A stretch of DNA of 29,764 nucleotides from JBGTLA01 sp041744375 (GCA_041744375.1 JBGTLA010000083.1:1-29764); one strand, 5' to 3'. Numbered from the stretch's first letter, positions 1 through 8,486 are shown. A program made the numbers and translations. The notes: generated by a model not told the origin, from the sequence alone.

Positions 1-296
1 GTCGCAGAGAACCTCACCGCCGCCCGGGCCACCTTCCAATAGCGGTGCGCCCGGCCCCCAGCCACACCCAAACGGTGCTTCAAATAGGCAACCAGCGACG
101 GGTAACCCAACACCACATGGTCGGCCGCCGCCTCGGCCACCGCCAAAGTCTCGGTCCACTCCACTTCCAAAGCGTGACGTGCCGCTTCGAGGAGCATCAG
201 ATGCTCATCACGCTCATCGGGCGAAACCGCCTCCGGATCCCCCAAACGAGGAATCACAATCGGCATCAACCCCTGAGAACCAACACCCCTACCCAT
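1..296 (-). CDS. N-terminal part of a DUF222 / 13E12-like (HNH endonuclease family) protein, cut by window edge
   Basis: Reading leftwards from an ATG at 296-294, an open frame of about 98 codons runs off the window without a stop. It starts MGRGVGSQGLMPIVIPRLG and continues through an Ala/Glu-rich helix. It then has a segment, about residues 71-95, reading SLVAYLKHRLGVAGGRAHRY followed by WKVARAAVRF. This resembles the DUF222 pattern (short Trp/Leu-rich helix, 'R-L-G-[LV]-x-x-G-R-A', then 'x-V-A-R-A'). That domain precedes an HNH nuclease domain in many actinobacterial proteins; the HNH part would lie outside the window. Function in the family is poorly known. A second ATG ten codons in is an alternative start. 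Coding potential looks good; the family call is from pattern only. Confidence 0.5.
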   Translation of the reverse strand, partial: MGRGVGSQGLMPIVIPRLGDPEAVSPDERDEHLMLLEAARHALEVEWTETLAVAEAAADHVVLGYPSLVAYLKHRLGVAGGRAHRYWKVARAAVRFSA

Positions 297-373
297 ACCA
301 CCCAACCTACAACCACGGTGAGACACTTTTCTCTCCCGTCCTCGGAGGTGCGCTGCACAGTCGGGACTTCGAC

Positions 374-420
374 GTGGTCGGCAGCCAGCTCCTCGAGCCG
401 TCTGCTTCTCCGCCGACCAC
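374..420. repeat. 9-bp perfect inverted repeat downstream of tmm (possible terminator)
   Basis: GTGGTCGGC at 374-382 is the exact reverse complement of GCCGACCAC at 412-420, leaving a 29-base loop. It lies in the 153-base gap between the 3' end of tmm and the start of the left-edge gene, so it could end the tdm-tmm transcript. There is no U-tract after it, so an intrinsic terminator is only a weak proposal. Confidence 0.3.
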
Positions 421-449
421 TCGGGGGGAGCTCTCTTGTAGTCTCCCGG

Positions 450-1784
450 TCAAGTCAAGAAGGCGGCCATGGTGTCGTCGTGGGCGGTCCACCAGGGGGT
501 GTGGTGGAGGGGGGCGGGGGTGCCGGTGCAGGGGGAGGTGAAGGACCGGTCGCGGTAGCCGACGATGTTCTCTTCTTTGTGGTGTTCCCATTCTTTGAAG
601 TGGTCGCGGGTGAGCTCGACGTCGAAATCGGGATAGTCGACTTCTTTGAGCAGGTCCATCATGTGGTCGTACTGGAAGTCGATCTGATCGAAGGCGTCGG
701 CCAGTTGGTCTTCTCGGTTTCGCCAGGCGGATATGTCGTCGGCCATTTCCTGGCGCGAGGGGAGTTGTATTCGTCCCAGCATGTGGTCGCGGGCGTACCA
801 GGCCTGGGCGTCGAAGAGGGTGAACGTGTAGAACTGGTCTTGCATCCCCAGGTACATGATGTTGGGGTTGTCGAGCCAGAACACCCCCTTGTACAGGTTC
901 TCGGGGTAGAGGATGTTGGGTGTTCGCAGGCGCAGATCACCGGCGATGAACGGGAACGAGTGCAGGTAGCCGGTGCACAAGATGATGGTGTCGATCTCGG
1001 CGGTGGTCCCGTCCTTGAAATGGGCAGTGGAGCCTTCGACCCGAACGAGGGCGGGTACCTCTTCGACCCCGTCGGGCCAGTGGAATCCCATCGGGTTGTG
1101 CCGGTAGGCGATGGTGACCGACTCGGCCCCATACTTCTTTGTTTGTAGGGCGATGTCCTCGGCCGAGTAGCTGCTGCCCAGGATGAGGAGCCGCTGCCCG
1201 GAGAACTGTTCGGCGTCGCGCACGTCGTGGGCGTGGAGGATGCGGCCGCCGAAACGCTCGAACCCGTCGTAGTGGGGGATGTGGGGAACGGAGAAGTGTC
1301 CGGAGGCGACCACCACGTAGTCGAACTTCTCGGTTCGGGTGTCACCGTCCGGCAGGTACTCGACGGTGACGTCGAAACCTCCCTCCCCGCCGGCCTGCAC
1401 CCACCGCACCTGGGTGGAGAACTGGATGAACCGGCGCAGGTCGTTCTTCTTCGCCCGCCCGATGATGTAGTCGTAGAGGACCTCTCGGGGCGGGAACGAA
1501 GGGATGGGCCGCCCGAAGTGTTCCTCGAAGGTGTAGTCGGCGAACTCGAGGCACTCTTTGGGCCCGTTCGACCACAGGTAGCGGTACATGCTGCCGTGCA
1601 CCGGTTCGCCGTACTCGTCGAGACCCGAACGCCAGTTGTAGTTCCACAGCCCGCCCCAGTCGGCCTGTTTCTCAAAACAGACCAGCTCGGGCACTTCGGT
1701 CCCCTTGTGGCGTGCCTCCTCGAAGGCGTGGAGCTGGGACAGCCCACTCGGGCCCGCCCCGATCACCGCTACCCGACCGGTCAT
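450..1784 (-). CDS. tmm: Trimethylamine monooxygenase (flavin-containing monooxygenase)
   Basis: 444 residues. Bacterial Tmm uses FAD, NADPH and O2 to oxidise trimethylamine to trimethylamine N-oxide in the cytoplasm. Seen here: FAD-binding GAGPSG at residues 9-14; an FMO-type signature FGGRILHAHDV at about 178-188, where the last position is Val instead of the usual Tyr/Phe; the NADPH-side GSSYSAED at about 203-210; and CTGY at about 270-273. Blocks such as ASGHFS, GMQDQF and the C-terminal VHHTPW match what I recall of Roseobacter and Methylocella Tmm nearly word for word, and the length is normal. The ATG at 1784 is preceded by a strong AAGGAG; upstream in-frame codons belong to the overlapping reading of tdm. 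It lies 11 bases downstream of tdm on the same strand, so the two should be co-transcribed and product-coupled. Identity is confident; activity on other amines or sulfides is possible. Confidence 0.93.
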   Translation of the reverse strand: MTGRVAVIGAGPSGLSQLHAFEEARHKGTEVPELVCFEKQADWGGLWNYNWRSGLDEYGEPVHGSMYRYLWSNGPKECLEFADYTFEEHFGRPIPSFPPREVLYDYIIGRAKKNDLRRFIQFSTQVRWVQAGGEGGFDVTVEYLPDGDTRTEKFDYVVVASGHFSVPHIPHYDGFERFGGRILHAHDVRDAEQFSGQRLLILGSSYSAEDIALQTKKYGAESVTIAYRHNPMGFHWPDGVEEVPALVRVEGSTAHFKDGTTAEIDTIILCTGYLHSFPFIAGDLRLRTPNILYPENLYKGVFWLDNPNIMYLGMQDQFYTFTLFDAQAWYARDHMLGRIQLPSRQEMADDISAWRNREDQLADAFDQIDFQYDHMMDLLKEVDYPDFDVELTRDHFKEWEHHKEENIVGYRDRSFTSPCTGTPAPLHHTPWWTAHDDTMAAFLT

Positions 1785-1795
1785 GTTCTTCTCCT

Positions 1796-4141
1796 TCAGG
1801 AACGGGGTCGTGTTTTCTCTGGGTCGTAGAAGGGAAAGTCGACGACGGTGGCGGCGAGGCGCTTTTGGAAACCATCGAGCTTGCCCACCTCCACCGTCTC
1901 GCCCGGCTCGGTGTGCTGGACCGCCATCCGGCACAGGGCGATGTTCTTGGCCAGCACCGGCGAGCGGGTTCCGCTCGTCACGACACCGACCTGCTGGCGG
2001 CCGACGAACACCGGGTCCCCGTGCACGGCCACCTCGTTGCCCGTCACCTCCAACCCCACCAGCCGCCGTCGGGGACTGGCGCGGCGAGACTCGAGGGCCG
2101 CCCGACCCGAGAAGTCTTCGTCTTTGGTGTCGAGAGGCACCACGAATCCGATCCCGGCCTCGAAAGGATCGACCTCGCCGTCGAACTCCCGGCCGGCCAA
2201 CACCAGGCCCGCCTCGATTCGCAGCATCTCCAGGGCGTCGAGACCGAGCGGCTTGAGGCCATGGGTTTGGCCCGCCGACCAGATGGCATCCCACACCGCC
2301 ACCGCGTCGTCGGGATGGCACCACACCTCATAACCAAGCTCGCCGGTGAAACCGGTCCGGGACACGATCACGGGAACCCCGTCGTACCCGCCCAGACGAC
2401 CCACCACGAAACGGAACCACTTCAGGTCCACCAGGTCGGTACGGTCGGGAGCGGTCCACACCAGCGGGGCCAGAAGGTCGCGGCTGGCCGGGCCCTGCAC
2501 GGCCACGTTGTGGAGCTGATCTGTGGAGTCCTTGACCCACACCCGCCCCAGTCCGCGCTGGGCGGCTTGTTCTCGCAGCCACAGCCCGTCGTGGGCGCTG
2601 CCGCCCACGAAACGGAAGTTGTCCTCGCCCAGACGGAAAACCGTCCCGTCGTCGATAATCCCTCCGGTGTCGTTGCACACCGCCGTGTACGACACCTGCC
2701 CCACCGACAAGCGGCGCACGTCCCGGGTCACCGCCCACTGCAAGAGGGCTTCGGCGTCGGGCCCCAACACCTCGAACTTGCGCAACGACGACAGGTCCAT
2801 GATCGCCGCCGCTTCCCGACACGCCCAGTACTCCTCCACCGCCCCATGGGCGTCGAAGCTGGACGGGAGCCACGACCCACCGCTCTCGGTCATGGTGCTC
2901 GACAGCCGGCTGGTGCGGGGATGGAATCCCGTTTCCTGCGTGAGCTTGGGGGGTCCGCCGGGGATCTCCCGGCGCCCCACCGCCACCGAGAACTTCCTCC
3001 CGGCGTCGTAGACGCGCACGTGCACGTCGGTCGGATCCCAGGCGTTGGAAGGGTCGATGTCGTCGGGACAAGCGCTGGAAGCACACACCAGGTCGGTCAC
3101 CGCCCGCAACAGTACGTAGTCGCCGGGACGCGACCACGGCTCGTCGGTGACCAGCACCAGATCCGAGTTGAAAGCGGTGTTGTAGAAGAAGTTGAGCGCC
3201 GGCCACCCCCGCCGCCGTTCGATGCTGTACCGGTCCAGAGCATCATTGAAGTTGTCGGTGCAATTGACATGCCCCGGATAGCCCATGTCCTCGTAGTAAC
3301 GGGCGTTGCAGGCCAAGGCGAAAGAGTCGTGACGCCCAACCGTGTCCCGCACCACCTCACACAACGGCTGCATGTCCTGATCGAAGAACTTGCCGTACAG
3401 ACCCGGCGCCGGATAGGCATTGCCCATCAGCGTGCGGGTGGTGGTCGAGTCGAGGCCCCGCTCCTTGCCCTCCTCGAGGCGATGGCGATGGAACGCCAAG
3501 AAATCGGAGCACTGCCGCCCCTGGACATCGATGATCTGGATGAACTGACCCTCAGCCACCTCATAACTCGCAGCAGTAGCCCGATCGATCCGCATGTCGA
3601 CCACCGGCTCAGCCAGCGGGGCCGGGAGCTCGAACTCGCGCTCCGAACGAGGCACCGCCCGGCGAACCTCCAACCACAAGTCAGACGGAGCGTCCTGGCC
3701 GTCGACCGACATGCGACCACCCCGAGCAGCCACCACACACACTGCTCGGCGGCTCGCCACCAGCGTCACGCGCGCTCCGGGAGGAGACCAGTCCCCGAAC
3801 AGGCGCACGGCCCGGGCCTCGGAAACATCGAGGCCACGACCGGCCAATTCCAACAACATCAGTTCCGCGTCGGGACCCCCCATCTCGCTCAAACCCCGGA
3901 CCACCGACCCAACCCCGTCCGGATCGACCCCCAAAGCCCCAAAGTCCTCCCCACGATCCAACGACAGCACCGACAGCTCACACACCTGGTTACCGGCTGG
4001 GTCGATCACCGTCAGCTCGTCGCCCTCGTCCACCGCCACCACCGTCGCCCCACCCGGCCGCACCCAGTAACGCTCCAACGCCGGGTCGGGCGTGAGCAAG
4101 CCGGCCACCAACAAATCCGGGCGATCCAACGAAACCGTCAC
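1796..4141 (-). CDS. tdm: Trimethylamine N-oxide demethylase (DUF1989 domain + GcvT-like domain)
   Basis: 781 residues. Tdm converts trimethylamine N-oxide to dimethylamine and formaldehyde; the C-terminal tetrahydrofolate-binding domain is thought to capture the formaldehyde. The N-terminal half (about 20-400) is a DUF1989 domain with QGRQCSDFLAF near 207-217. Cys278, Cys294 and Cys358 are spaced 16 and 64 residues apart, the spacing I recall for the three zinc-binding cysteines of the Methylocella silvestris enzyme. The remainder (about 430-781) is a GcvT/aminomethyltransferase fold, with SRTGFTGELGYEVW and LGLDALEMLRIEAG-type blocks. The start is GTG at 4141; an in-frame TGA sits three codons upstream, so no longer form exists. 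No clear Shine-Dalgarno is visible. First gene of the tdm-tmm pair, directly downstream of a broken solute-binding protein gene. Confidence 0.92.
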   Translation of the reverse strand: MTVSLDRPDLLVAGLLTPDPALERYWVRPGGATVVAVDEGDELTVIDPAGNQVCELSVLSLDRGEDFGALGVDPDGVGSVVRGLSEMGGPDAELMLLELAGRGLDVSEARAVRLFGDWSPPGARVTLVASRRAVCVVAARGGRMSVDGQDAPSDLWLEVRRAVPRSEREFELPAPLAEPVVDMRIDRATAASYEVAEGQFIQIIDVQGRQCSDFLAFHRHRLEEGKERGLDSTTTRTLMGNAYPAPGLYGKFFDQDMQPLCEVVRDTVGRHDSFALACNARYYEDMGYPGHVNCTDNFNDALDRYSIERRRGWPALNFFYNTAFNSDLVLVTDEPWSRPGDYVLLRAVTDLVCASSACPDDIDPSNAWDPTDVHVRVYDAGRKFSVAVGRREIPGGPPKLTQETGFHPRTSRLSSTMTESGGSWLPSSFDAHGAVEEYWACREAAAIMDLSSLRKFEVLGPDAEALLQWAVTRDVRRLSVGQVSYTAVCNDTGGIIDDGTVFRLGEDNFRFVGGSAHDGLWLREQAAQRGLGRVWVKDSTDQLHNVAVQGPASRDLLAPLVWTAPDRTDLVDLKWFRFVVGRLGGYDGVPVIVSRTGFTGELGYEVWCHPDDAVAVWDAIWSAGQTHGLKPLGLDALEMLRIEAGLVLAGREFDGEVDPFEAGIGFVVPLDTKDEDFSGRAALESRRASPRRRLVGLEVTGNEVAVHGDPVFVGRQQVGVVTSGTRSPVLAKNIALCRMAVQHTEPGETVEVGKLDGFQKRLAATVVDFPFYDPEKTRPRS

Positions 4142-4213
4142 GGAAAATCAGGCTAGCCAGCGGGGCAGTGGTTTGTCCGGGAGGCGCCACGTTTCCCATC
4201 ACACCAGGATCAT

Positions 4214-4830
4214 CTACGACGGCGGGAGGCCCCCGGGTGACCCCTCGAGCTCGGTCGGGTAGGGCAGCTCTCCCAGCCATTCGCCCCACAGATCGGCGAG
4301 GCGCCCGTCGGAGATCACAGCTCCCAGCGCCTTGTCGATCTCTTCGGTGAGCCGGGGGCGGTCCTTGGCCACCCCCACTCCCCACTGGTTGGCGGTGGGA
4401 ACGGTGAAGGCCACCTCGAAGTGGGGGGTCGTCGGCCATGGGGAGAAAGGCCACGTCGTCGTCGACGACGGCATGGACCCGGTCGGTGGCGGAGGGCGTC
4501 GAGCGTGTCGCCGAACACATCGGCGCCGCTCCCGTCGAAAGGAACCACTTCCACACCGTCAAAGGACTTGGCCAAGAGCTCGTTGGCGCTGTCCGAGATG
4601 GCGGCCACCCTCGGGCCGGACAGGTCCTCTGGTCGGGTGATGCCCGAACCCGGCGCCACCAGCACCGACTCGTGAAAAATGGCATAGGAACGCTCTGCCC
4701 CGACGCCAAAGGCCAACTACAACCCATCGCCGATCGGGTGATACCGGCCCTGAACTGAAAAGCGCCGACATGGCCAGGTCGGGGCGCGGGCCGATACCAC
4801 TCGCCGACGCCGAGGCACCCGCCTCGCTCA
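4214..4830 (-). pseudogene. Broken family-3 (amino-acid type) ABC solute-binding protein
   Basis: Three reading frames on the minus strand together spell the C-terminal two-thirds of a SBP_bac_3 protein. One frame gives LAFGVGAERSYAIFHESVLV, then 'GSGITRPEDLSGPRVAAISD' and a stretch ending near 4490 in FGDTLDALR. A second frame supplies VHAVVDDDVAFLPMADD, the classic 'G-R-x-D-A-V-V-x-D' segment. A third carries NQWGVGVAKDRPRLTEEIDK and ends in WGEWLGELPYPTELEG before the TAG at 4214-4216. At least two frameshifts are needed, plus one more for the DLAMSAL remnant near 4780. The signal peptide and first lobe are missing; the remnant abuts the 3' end of the neighbouring gene, which suggests a deletion. 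No other transporter subunit is adjacent. Sequencing indels are the alternative explanation for the frameshifts, but not for the missing N-terminus. Confidence 0.8.
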
Positions 4831-6108
4831 CATGCCGGCGGGGTGCCAGCTTTGCATGTGGCGGGCGTGGGTATCGAGGTAGGCGCCCGATCGATAGTGC
4901 TGGTCGTAGAATTCGGTGTCGAGGTGGACGGCCTGCACGTAGCCGGCCAGCACGATGGTCGTAAAGGTGTTCGGGAAGCGACCGTAGGTGTCGTACACGT
5001 ACTGGGCGGCATCGCCGAGACATTCGACGAACTCGTCGGAGTAGGGGGTCACGCCCCCCTTGATCGACTTCGGGTCCTGCCACGGCCCGGACGTTTCGGG
5101 GTCATAAGCACCACCGGGTCCGAACTTGCGCTCGACGAAGATGTCGACTGCTTGACGCATGTCCGCTACGTACGGGGGGCACAACCCCTCGAAATGGCCG
5201 TCGAGGCCGACCGGGTTCGGCAGCAGCCAGCGGTCGTCGCGGACGAACCGAAAGCCGAGCCCGTCCACCCCTCCATCGGCGAAGGCGCCGAGGATGCTCC
5301 AGCGGTTAAGCCCGTTGAAGTAGAGGCCCCCCAGCCCCATCGCCTGCATCATGAGGACGATGTTGTGACCCATGAATGCGAGCTCCGCCACGTTGCCCTC
5401 GTAGGCCATCTGCTGGAGGACTGTCAGGGGGACACGCTTGTTCTCGTCGAGGAGGCCGCTGCGGATAAACGGTGCCGGGTCTCCCGCGGGACGACCTGCG
5501 ATATCGTCGACGAGCACGTTCCCGTTGGCGAGGGCCATTGCCATGATTCCCAACACCTGCTCGCTGGCGTCACCGACCGGCATGAAGAGGGTGGAGCCGG
5601 GCGCGTTCGCCATCCACAGGTTCGGCTCGAGCATGTGCGGCGGGGCGGCGGGCAGGTCGAGCCGACTCTCGGAGAGTTGCACGGTGTGCCCCCGGCACAC
5701 CTCCACAATTCCTTCGAGGCCAGCGGCACCATCTCCTTCGAACTTCAGGGACCGATCCGGCCAGGTGTCACGGGTGTTGGTTAGGTAGGTGCCTGAGTCG
5801 TCGGTGGCGAGGAGTACCGGCGTACCGATTCCGGCGGCGGTCGGTGTGGTGCGCCCCGTGAACCGCTGGGTGTAGTGGGCGTGCTCCTCGGGGCGGTCGG
5901 GGCCGAAAGGGACACCGAAGTTCCAACCGGTGACACCGGTTCCGGCCGCCGTGAGGATGAGCCGCTCCGGCTCCGACAGGGAGATCGGCTCGCAATCCGA
6001 CGTGTACGCCAAGGGCCCCGACGGCAGCTCCATGCCCAGTCCGAAGCGCCGGGCGCGACGGCCGGCGATGGCTTCGAGCAGGGGAAAACCAGTCAGGTCG
6101 ATGTCCAT
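4828..6108 (-). CDS. Uncharacterised nitroreductase-like protein
   Basis: 426 residues from the ATG at 6108, which has GGAGG just upstream; longer in-frame starts lack this. I do not recognise a named family. The N-terminus (LLEAIAGRRARRFG, about residues 9-22) and a region about two-thirds along (NVAELAFMGHNIVLMMQAMG followed by LGGLYFNGLN) resemble the FMN-binding 'R-R-S-x-R' start and the 'A-x-x-N-x-x-L-x-A-x-x-x-G-L-G' helix of nitroreductases, so a flavoprotein fold is plausible. The protein is about twice the usual nitroreductase length and has an extra C-terminal part rich in Tyr, Asp and His (DTEFYDQHYRSGAYLDTHAR). There is no signal peptide or membrane segment. Its 3' end touches the truncated solute-binding pseudogene. 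It diverges from the PAS gene across 126 bases. The coding call is firm; function unknown. Confidence 0.75.
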   Translation of the reverse strand: MDIDLTGFPLLEAIAGRRARRFGLGMELPSGPLAYTSDCEPISLSEPERLILTAAGTGVTGWNFGVPFGPDRPEEHAHYTQRFTGRTTPTAAGIGTPVLLATDDSGTYLTNTRDTWPDRSLKFEGDGAAGLEGIVEVCRGHTVQLSESRLDLPAAPPHMLEPNLWMANAPGSTLFMPVGDASEQVLGIMAMALANGNVLVDDIAGRPAGDPAPFIRSGLLDENKRVPLTVLQQMAYEGNVAELAFMGHNIVLMMQAMGLGGLYFNGLNRWSILGAFADGGVDGLGFRFVRDDRWLLPNPVGLDGHFEGLCPPYVADMRQAVDIFVERKFGPGGAYDPETSGPWQDPKSIKGGVTPYSDEFVECLGDAAQYVYDTYGRFPNTFTTIVLAGYVQAVHLDTEFYDQHYRSGAYLDTHARHMQSWHPAGM

Positions 6109-6234
6109 GCCGCCTCCGCCTCGGGCGCTTGCCAACCCACTCCACCGTAGGCGCGAACACTTTCCCTGTCGAGGCGACACTCCTCTAAGTCGGGCCCCTG
6201 CCCCCTAGACTGCGACCCCGGAACCGGATGGCAG

Positions 6235-6624
6235 ATGAGACAAGAGCCGATCGAGCTGATCCTATTGAAGCAATGGTCCAGCTACGTCGCCGTCCCCATC
6301 TGGATCACCGACGTCGACGGCAACCTGATCTACTACAACGAGCCGGCCGAGCCGATCCTGGGCCGTCGGTTCGACGATGCCGGCGAGATCCCGGCCGACC
6401 GCATCTCCCAGCTCTTTTTCACCTCCGACCCTGATGGGCAGCCGGTGCCGAACTCCGAGCTGCCATTGGTGGTGGCCCTCACCGACCACGTGCCCGCCCA
6501 CCGGTTGATGCGCATCGAGGCGTTGGACGGGTCCATCCGGCTGATCGAAGTGACGGCCATACCCATCATCGGACAGGCCGGTCGTCACCTCGGGGCGATG
6601 GCGACGTTCTGGGAGCCGCAGTGA
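6235..6624 (+). CDS. Single-domain PAS sensor protein
   Basis: 129 residues with essentially only a PAS fold: 'VPIWITDVDGNLIYYNEPAE' near residues 20-39 is the typical first strand and helix ('x-x-D-x-x-G-x-x-x-x-x-N-x-x-x-x'). It ends with the characteristic 'x-I-x-x-x-G-x-x-x-G-A-M-A-x-F-W-E' strand near 112-127. There is no kinase, cyclase or DNA-binding part, so it probably senses a ligand or cofactor and signals through a partner. The obvious partner is the next gene, whose GTG start overlaps this stop (GTGA), implying translational coupling. The ATG at 6235 is chosen because the PAS domain starts close to it; its Shine-Dalgarno is weak. Confidence 0.8.
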   Translation: MRQEPIELILLKQWSSYVAVPIWITDVDGNLIYYNEPAEPILGRRFDDAGEIPADRISQLFFTSDPDGQPVPNSELPLVVALTDHVPAHRLMRIEALDGSIRLIEVTAIPIIGQAGRHLGAMATFWEPQ

Positions 6625-7448
6625 GAGTCACCCTATGGGGAACCCGGGGATCGGTGGCCCGGGCCGGAGCCGGCACAGTGCGCTACGGAGGCGATACCGC
6701 CTGTGTGGAAGTGGTCGGCTCAGACGGCACCGTGCTGATTCTCGACGCCGGCTCAGGACTGTTGAACGTGGCGTCGTGCCTCCCCCCCACCACCACCCGG
6801 GTCGACCTTCTCCTCACCCATTTGCACATGGACCACATCCAGGGCCTCGGGTTCTTCCGCCCCTTGCGTTCCTCTGAGACGGAAACCCATGTGTGGGGGC
6901 CCGTCTCCACCACCATGGGGCTGGCGGAGAGACTGGCCCGCTACCTGTCACCTCCTTTGTTTCCCGTCCGGCTGCGCGAACTGGCCACCGAATGGCACGA
7001 TCTCGAGCCCGAGACCATACAGTTAGGCCCGTTCCGTATCACTAGCGACCTCATCTGCCATCCGGGCCCGACTTTCGGCTACAGGGTCGAGGAGAACGGC
7101 CGGGCGCTGGTCTACATGCCCGATCACGAACCGGCCCTCGGCCACCAGCGGTTTCCCAGTGACAGGCGCTGGACATCGGGGTGTGGGTTGGCAAGCGGCG
7201 CCGACGTGCTCATCCATGACGCCCAGTACACCGAAGAGGAGTACGCCGAGCGGGTGGGGTGGGGCCATAGCACGCTGGGACAGGCCGTGGCGTTTGCCTC
7301 CCAGGCCGAGGTGGGACGGTTGGTGACGTTCCATCACGATCCCCAACACACCGACGAGATGCTCGACCATCTCCACCGCCAGATGGCCGAGACCGGCACC
7401 GACGTGGAGGTGGTGGCAGGAACCGCCGGCTCGACTTTCGAGCTCTAG
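6621..7448 (+). CDS. Metallo-beta-lactamase-fold hydrolase (PhnP / cyclic phosphodiesterase-like group)
   Basis: 275 residues, GTG start at 6621 overlapping the PAS stop by four bases. The N-terminus WGTRGSVA (6-13) and YGGDTACVEV (22-31), followed by LILDAGSG, is typical of the MBL subgroup that includes PhnP and several cyclic-nucleotide phosphodiesterases. The metal motif HLHMDH is at 67-72; further ligands are probably the His in ICHPGPTFGY, the Asp in MPDHEP and the C-terminal FHHDP. No membrane segment or signal peptide, so cytoplasmic. The substrate is probably a phosphodiester or cyclic phosphate, but the sequence does not decide. Pairing with a lone PAS protein suggests a hydrolase whose activity answers to a sensed signal; that link is inference. 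Confidence 0.82.
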   Translation: MRVTLWGTRGSVARAGAGTVRYGGDTACVEVVGSDGTVLILDAGSGLLNVASCLPPTTTRVDLLLTHLHMDHIQGLGFFRPLRSSETETHVWGPVSTTMGLAERLARYLSPPLFPVRLRELATEWHDLEPETIQLGPFRITSDLICHPGPTFGYRVEENGRALVYMPDHEPALGHQRFPSDRRWTSGCGLASGADVLIHDAQYTEEEYAERVGWGHSTLGQAVAFASQAEVGRLVTFHHDPQHTDEMLDHLHRQMAETGTDVEVVAGTAGSTFEL

Positions 7449-7601
7449 GCCAGTGTTGAACATTCCTTCCAGCCATCGACCCCAGTCCTCCTAGCAGGAA
7501 CTTGCCGAGCTACTGGACGGGCTTTCATTGTCATTCAACACCGTCCGAGGTCGCCGAGCCATCGACGGTGGGGTCAGGCCGACCGGCCCCTGAACGGTGA
7601 C

Positions 7602-8486
7602 TCACTCGAGTTCTGCGCCCGCCTCACGGCAATCCTGGGCGAACGCCACCAGGGCGTCGTCGGAGGTTGCCGCCGCCGTCACCAGACCCATGACCCGATC
7701 GACACCAGCCTCTCGGTAGGCGTTGAGGCGTTCCACCCGGGCCTGCCCCGGATCGGCGATGTGATCCGCCCACACATGGACCGACACGGCCAACGTGGCG
7801 GGGTCCCGGTCGATCTCCTCGCAGCGGGAGGCGATGACGGGGAGGTCTGCGGCGACTTGGTCAGGGGTCTTGCCGTCAAGGTTGAGCTCGTCGGCGTACC
7901 TGGCCGCCAGACGCCAGGTCACGTTGGGGCCGTTCCCGCCCACCATGATGGGCACACGGGGACTCTGAACCGGTTTGGGCACGTTGATCGCCCCCTCCAC
8001 CCACGCATGGGCACCCCGGTGCCTGGCTCGGCCGGGAGACATCATGGCCGTGATCACCGCGAGCTGGTCCCCGAGCGCGGCCAGCCGCTCGGACGTCTCG
8101 GGGAACCCGTAGCCGTATGCCTCCCACTCGTCCCTTTTCCAGCCGGCGCCGATGCCCAATTCCATCCGCCCACCTGTCTGGACGTCCATCGTCGAGATCA
8201 TCTTCGCCGTCAAAGCGGGATTGCGGAACCCGGCGCAGATCACGATGTGGCCCAACCGGACCCGGGACGTGACCGCCCCCAGATGTGCCAACGACGTGAA
8301 CGATTCGAACGTGATTTCGTCGGTCGGAGTGGGGATGGTGTGGAAGTGGTCGAACAGCCAAATCGACTCGAAACCCAGCCGTTCGGCCTGCTGAGCCACC
8401 GCCACGGTCCGCGCCCAAGCCGTGGACGGATCCCACCCGTCGTACTCCCCGATCCAACCCTGCGGCACGATCACACCGACCCTCAT
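7602..8486 (-). CDS. LLM-class (luciferase-like) F420-dependent oxidoreductase
   Basis: 294 residues from the ATG at 8486. The protein starts MRVGVIVPQGWIGEYDGWDP, as expected for a (beta/alpha)8 luciferase-like oxidoreductase. It contains RLGHIVICAGFRNPALTAKM (about 79-98), the common 'L-G-x-x-V-x-x-x-x-x-R-x-P-x-x-x-A-K' segment. RMELGIGAGWKRDEWEAYG (about 107-125) and VPIMVGGNGPNVTWRLAARY (about 167-186) are also hallmarks of the F420-dependent subgroup in actinobacteria. The cofactor is likely reduced F420 or FMN; the substrate is unknown. It lies 233 bases downstream of the permease-amidohydrolase gene on the same strand, so it could be a read-through member of that operon, though it more likely has its own promoter. 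Confidence 0.88.
   Translation of the reverse strand: MRVGVIVPQGWIGEYDGWDPSTAWARTVAVAQQAERLGFESIWLFDHFHTIPTPTDEITFESFTSLAHLGAVTSRVRLGHIVICAGFRNPALTAKMISTMDVQTGGRMELGIGAGWKRDEWEAYGYGFPETSERLAALGDQLAVITAMMSPGRARHRGAHAWVEGAINVPKPVQSPRVPIMVGGNGPNVTWRLAARYADELNLDGKTPDQVAADLPVIASRCEEIDRDPATLAVSVHVWADHIADPGQARVERLNAYREAGVDRVMGLVTAAATSDDALVAFAQDCREAGAELE

Noticed and set aside
45..1148. Plus-strand open frame of about 367 codons at the left end
   Set aside because: Antisense to tmm and to the left-edge gene; Val/Gly-rich with no recognisable motif.
1712..4156. Plus-strand open frame of about 814 codons
   Set aside because: It lies entirely antisense to tdm and the start of tmm, whose motifs are clear. 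Its composition (Arg/His/Pro-rich) is typical of GC-rich shadow frames.
7455..7541. GTGTTGAA ... TTCAACAC inverted repeat after the MBL gene
   Set aside because: Arms are 8 bases and about 70 apart, interleaved with another weak pair rather than nested, and there is no U-tract; not a convincing terminator or operator.
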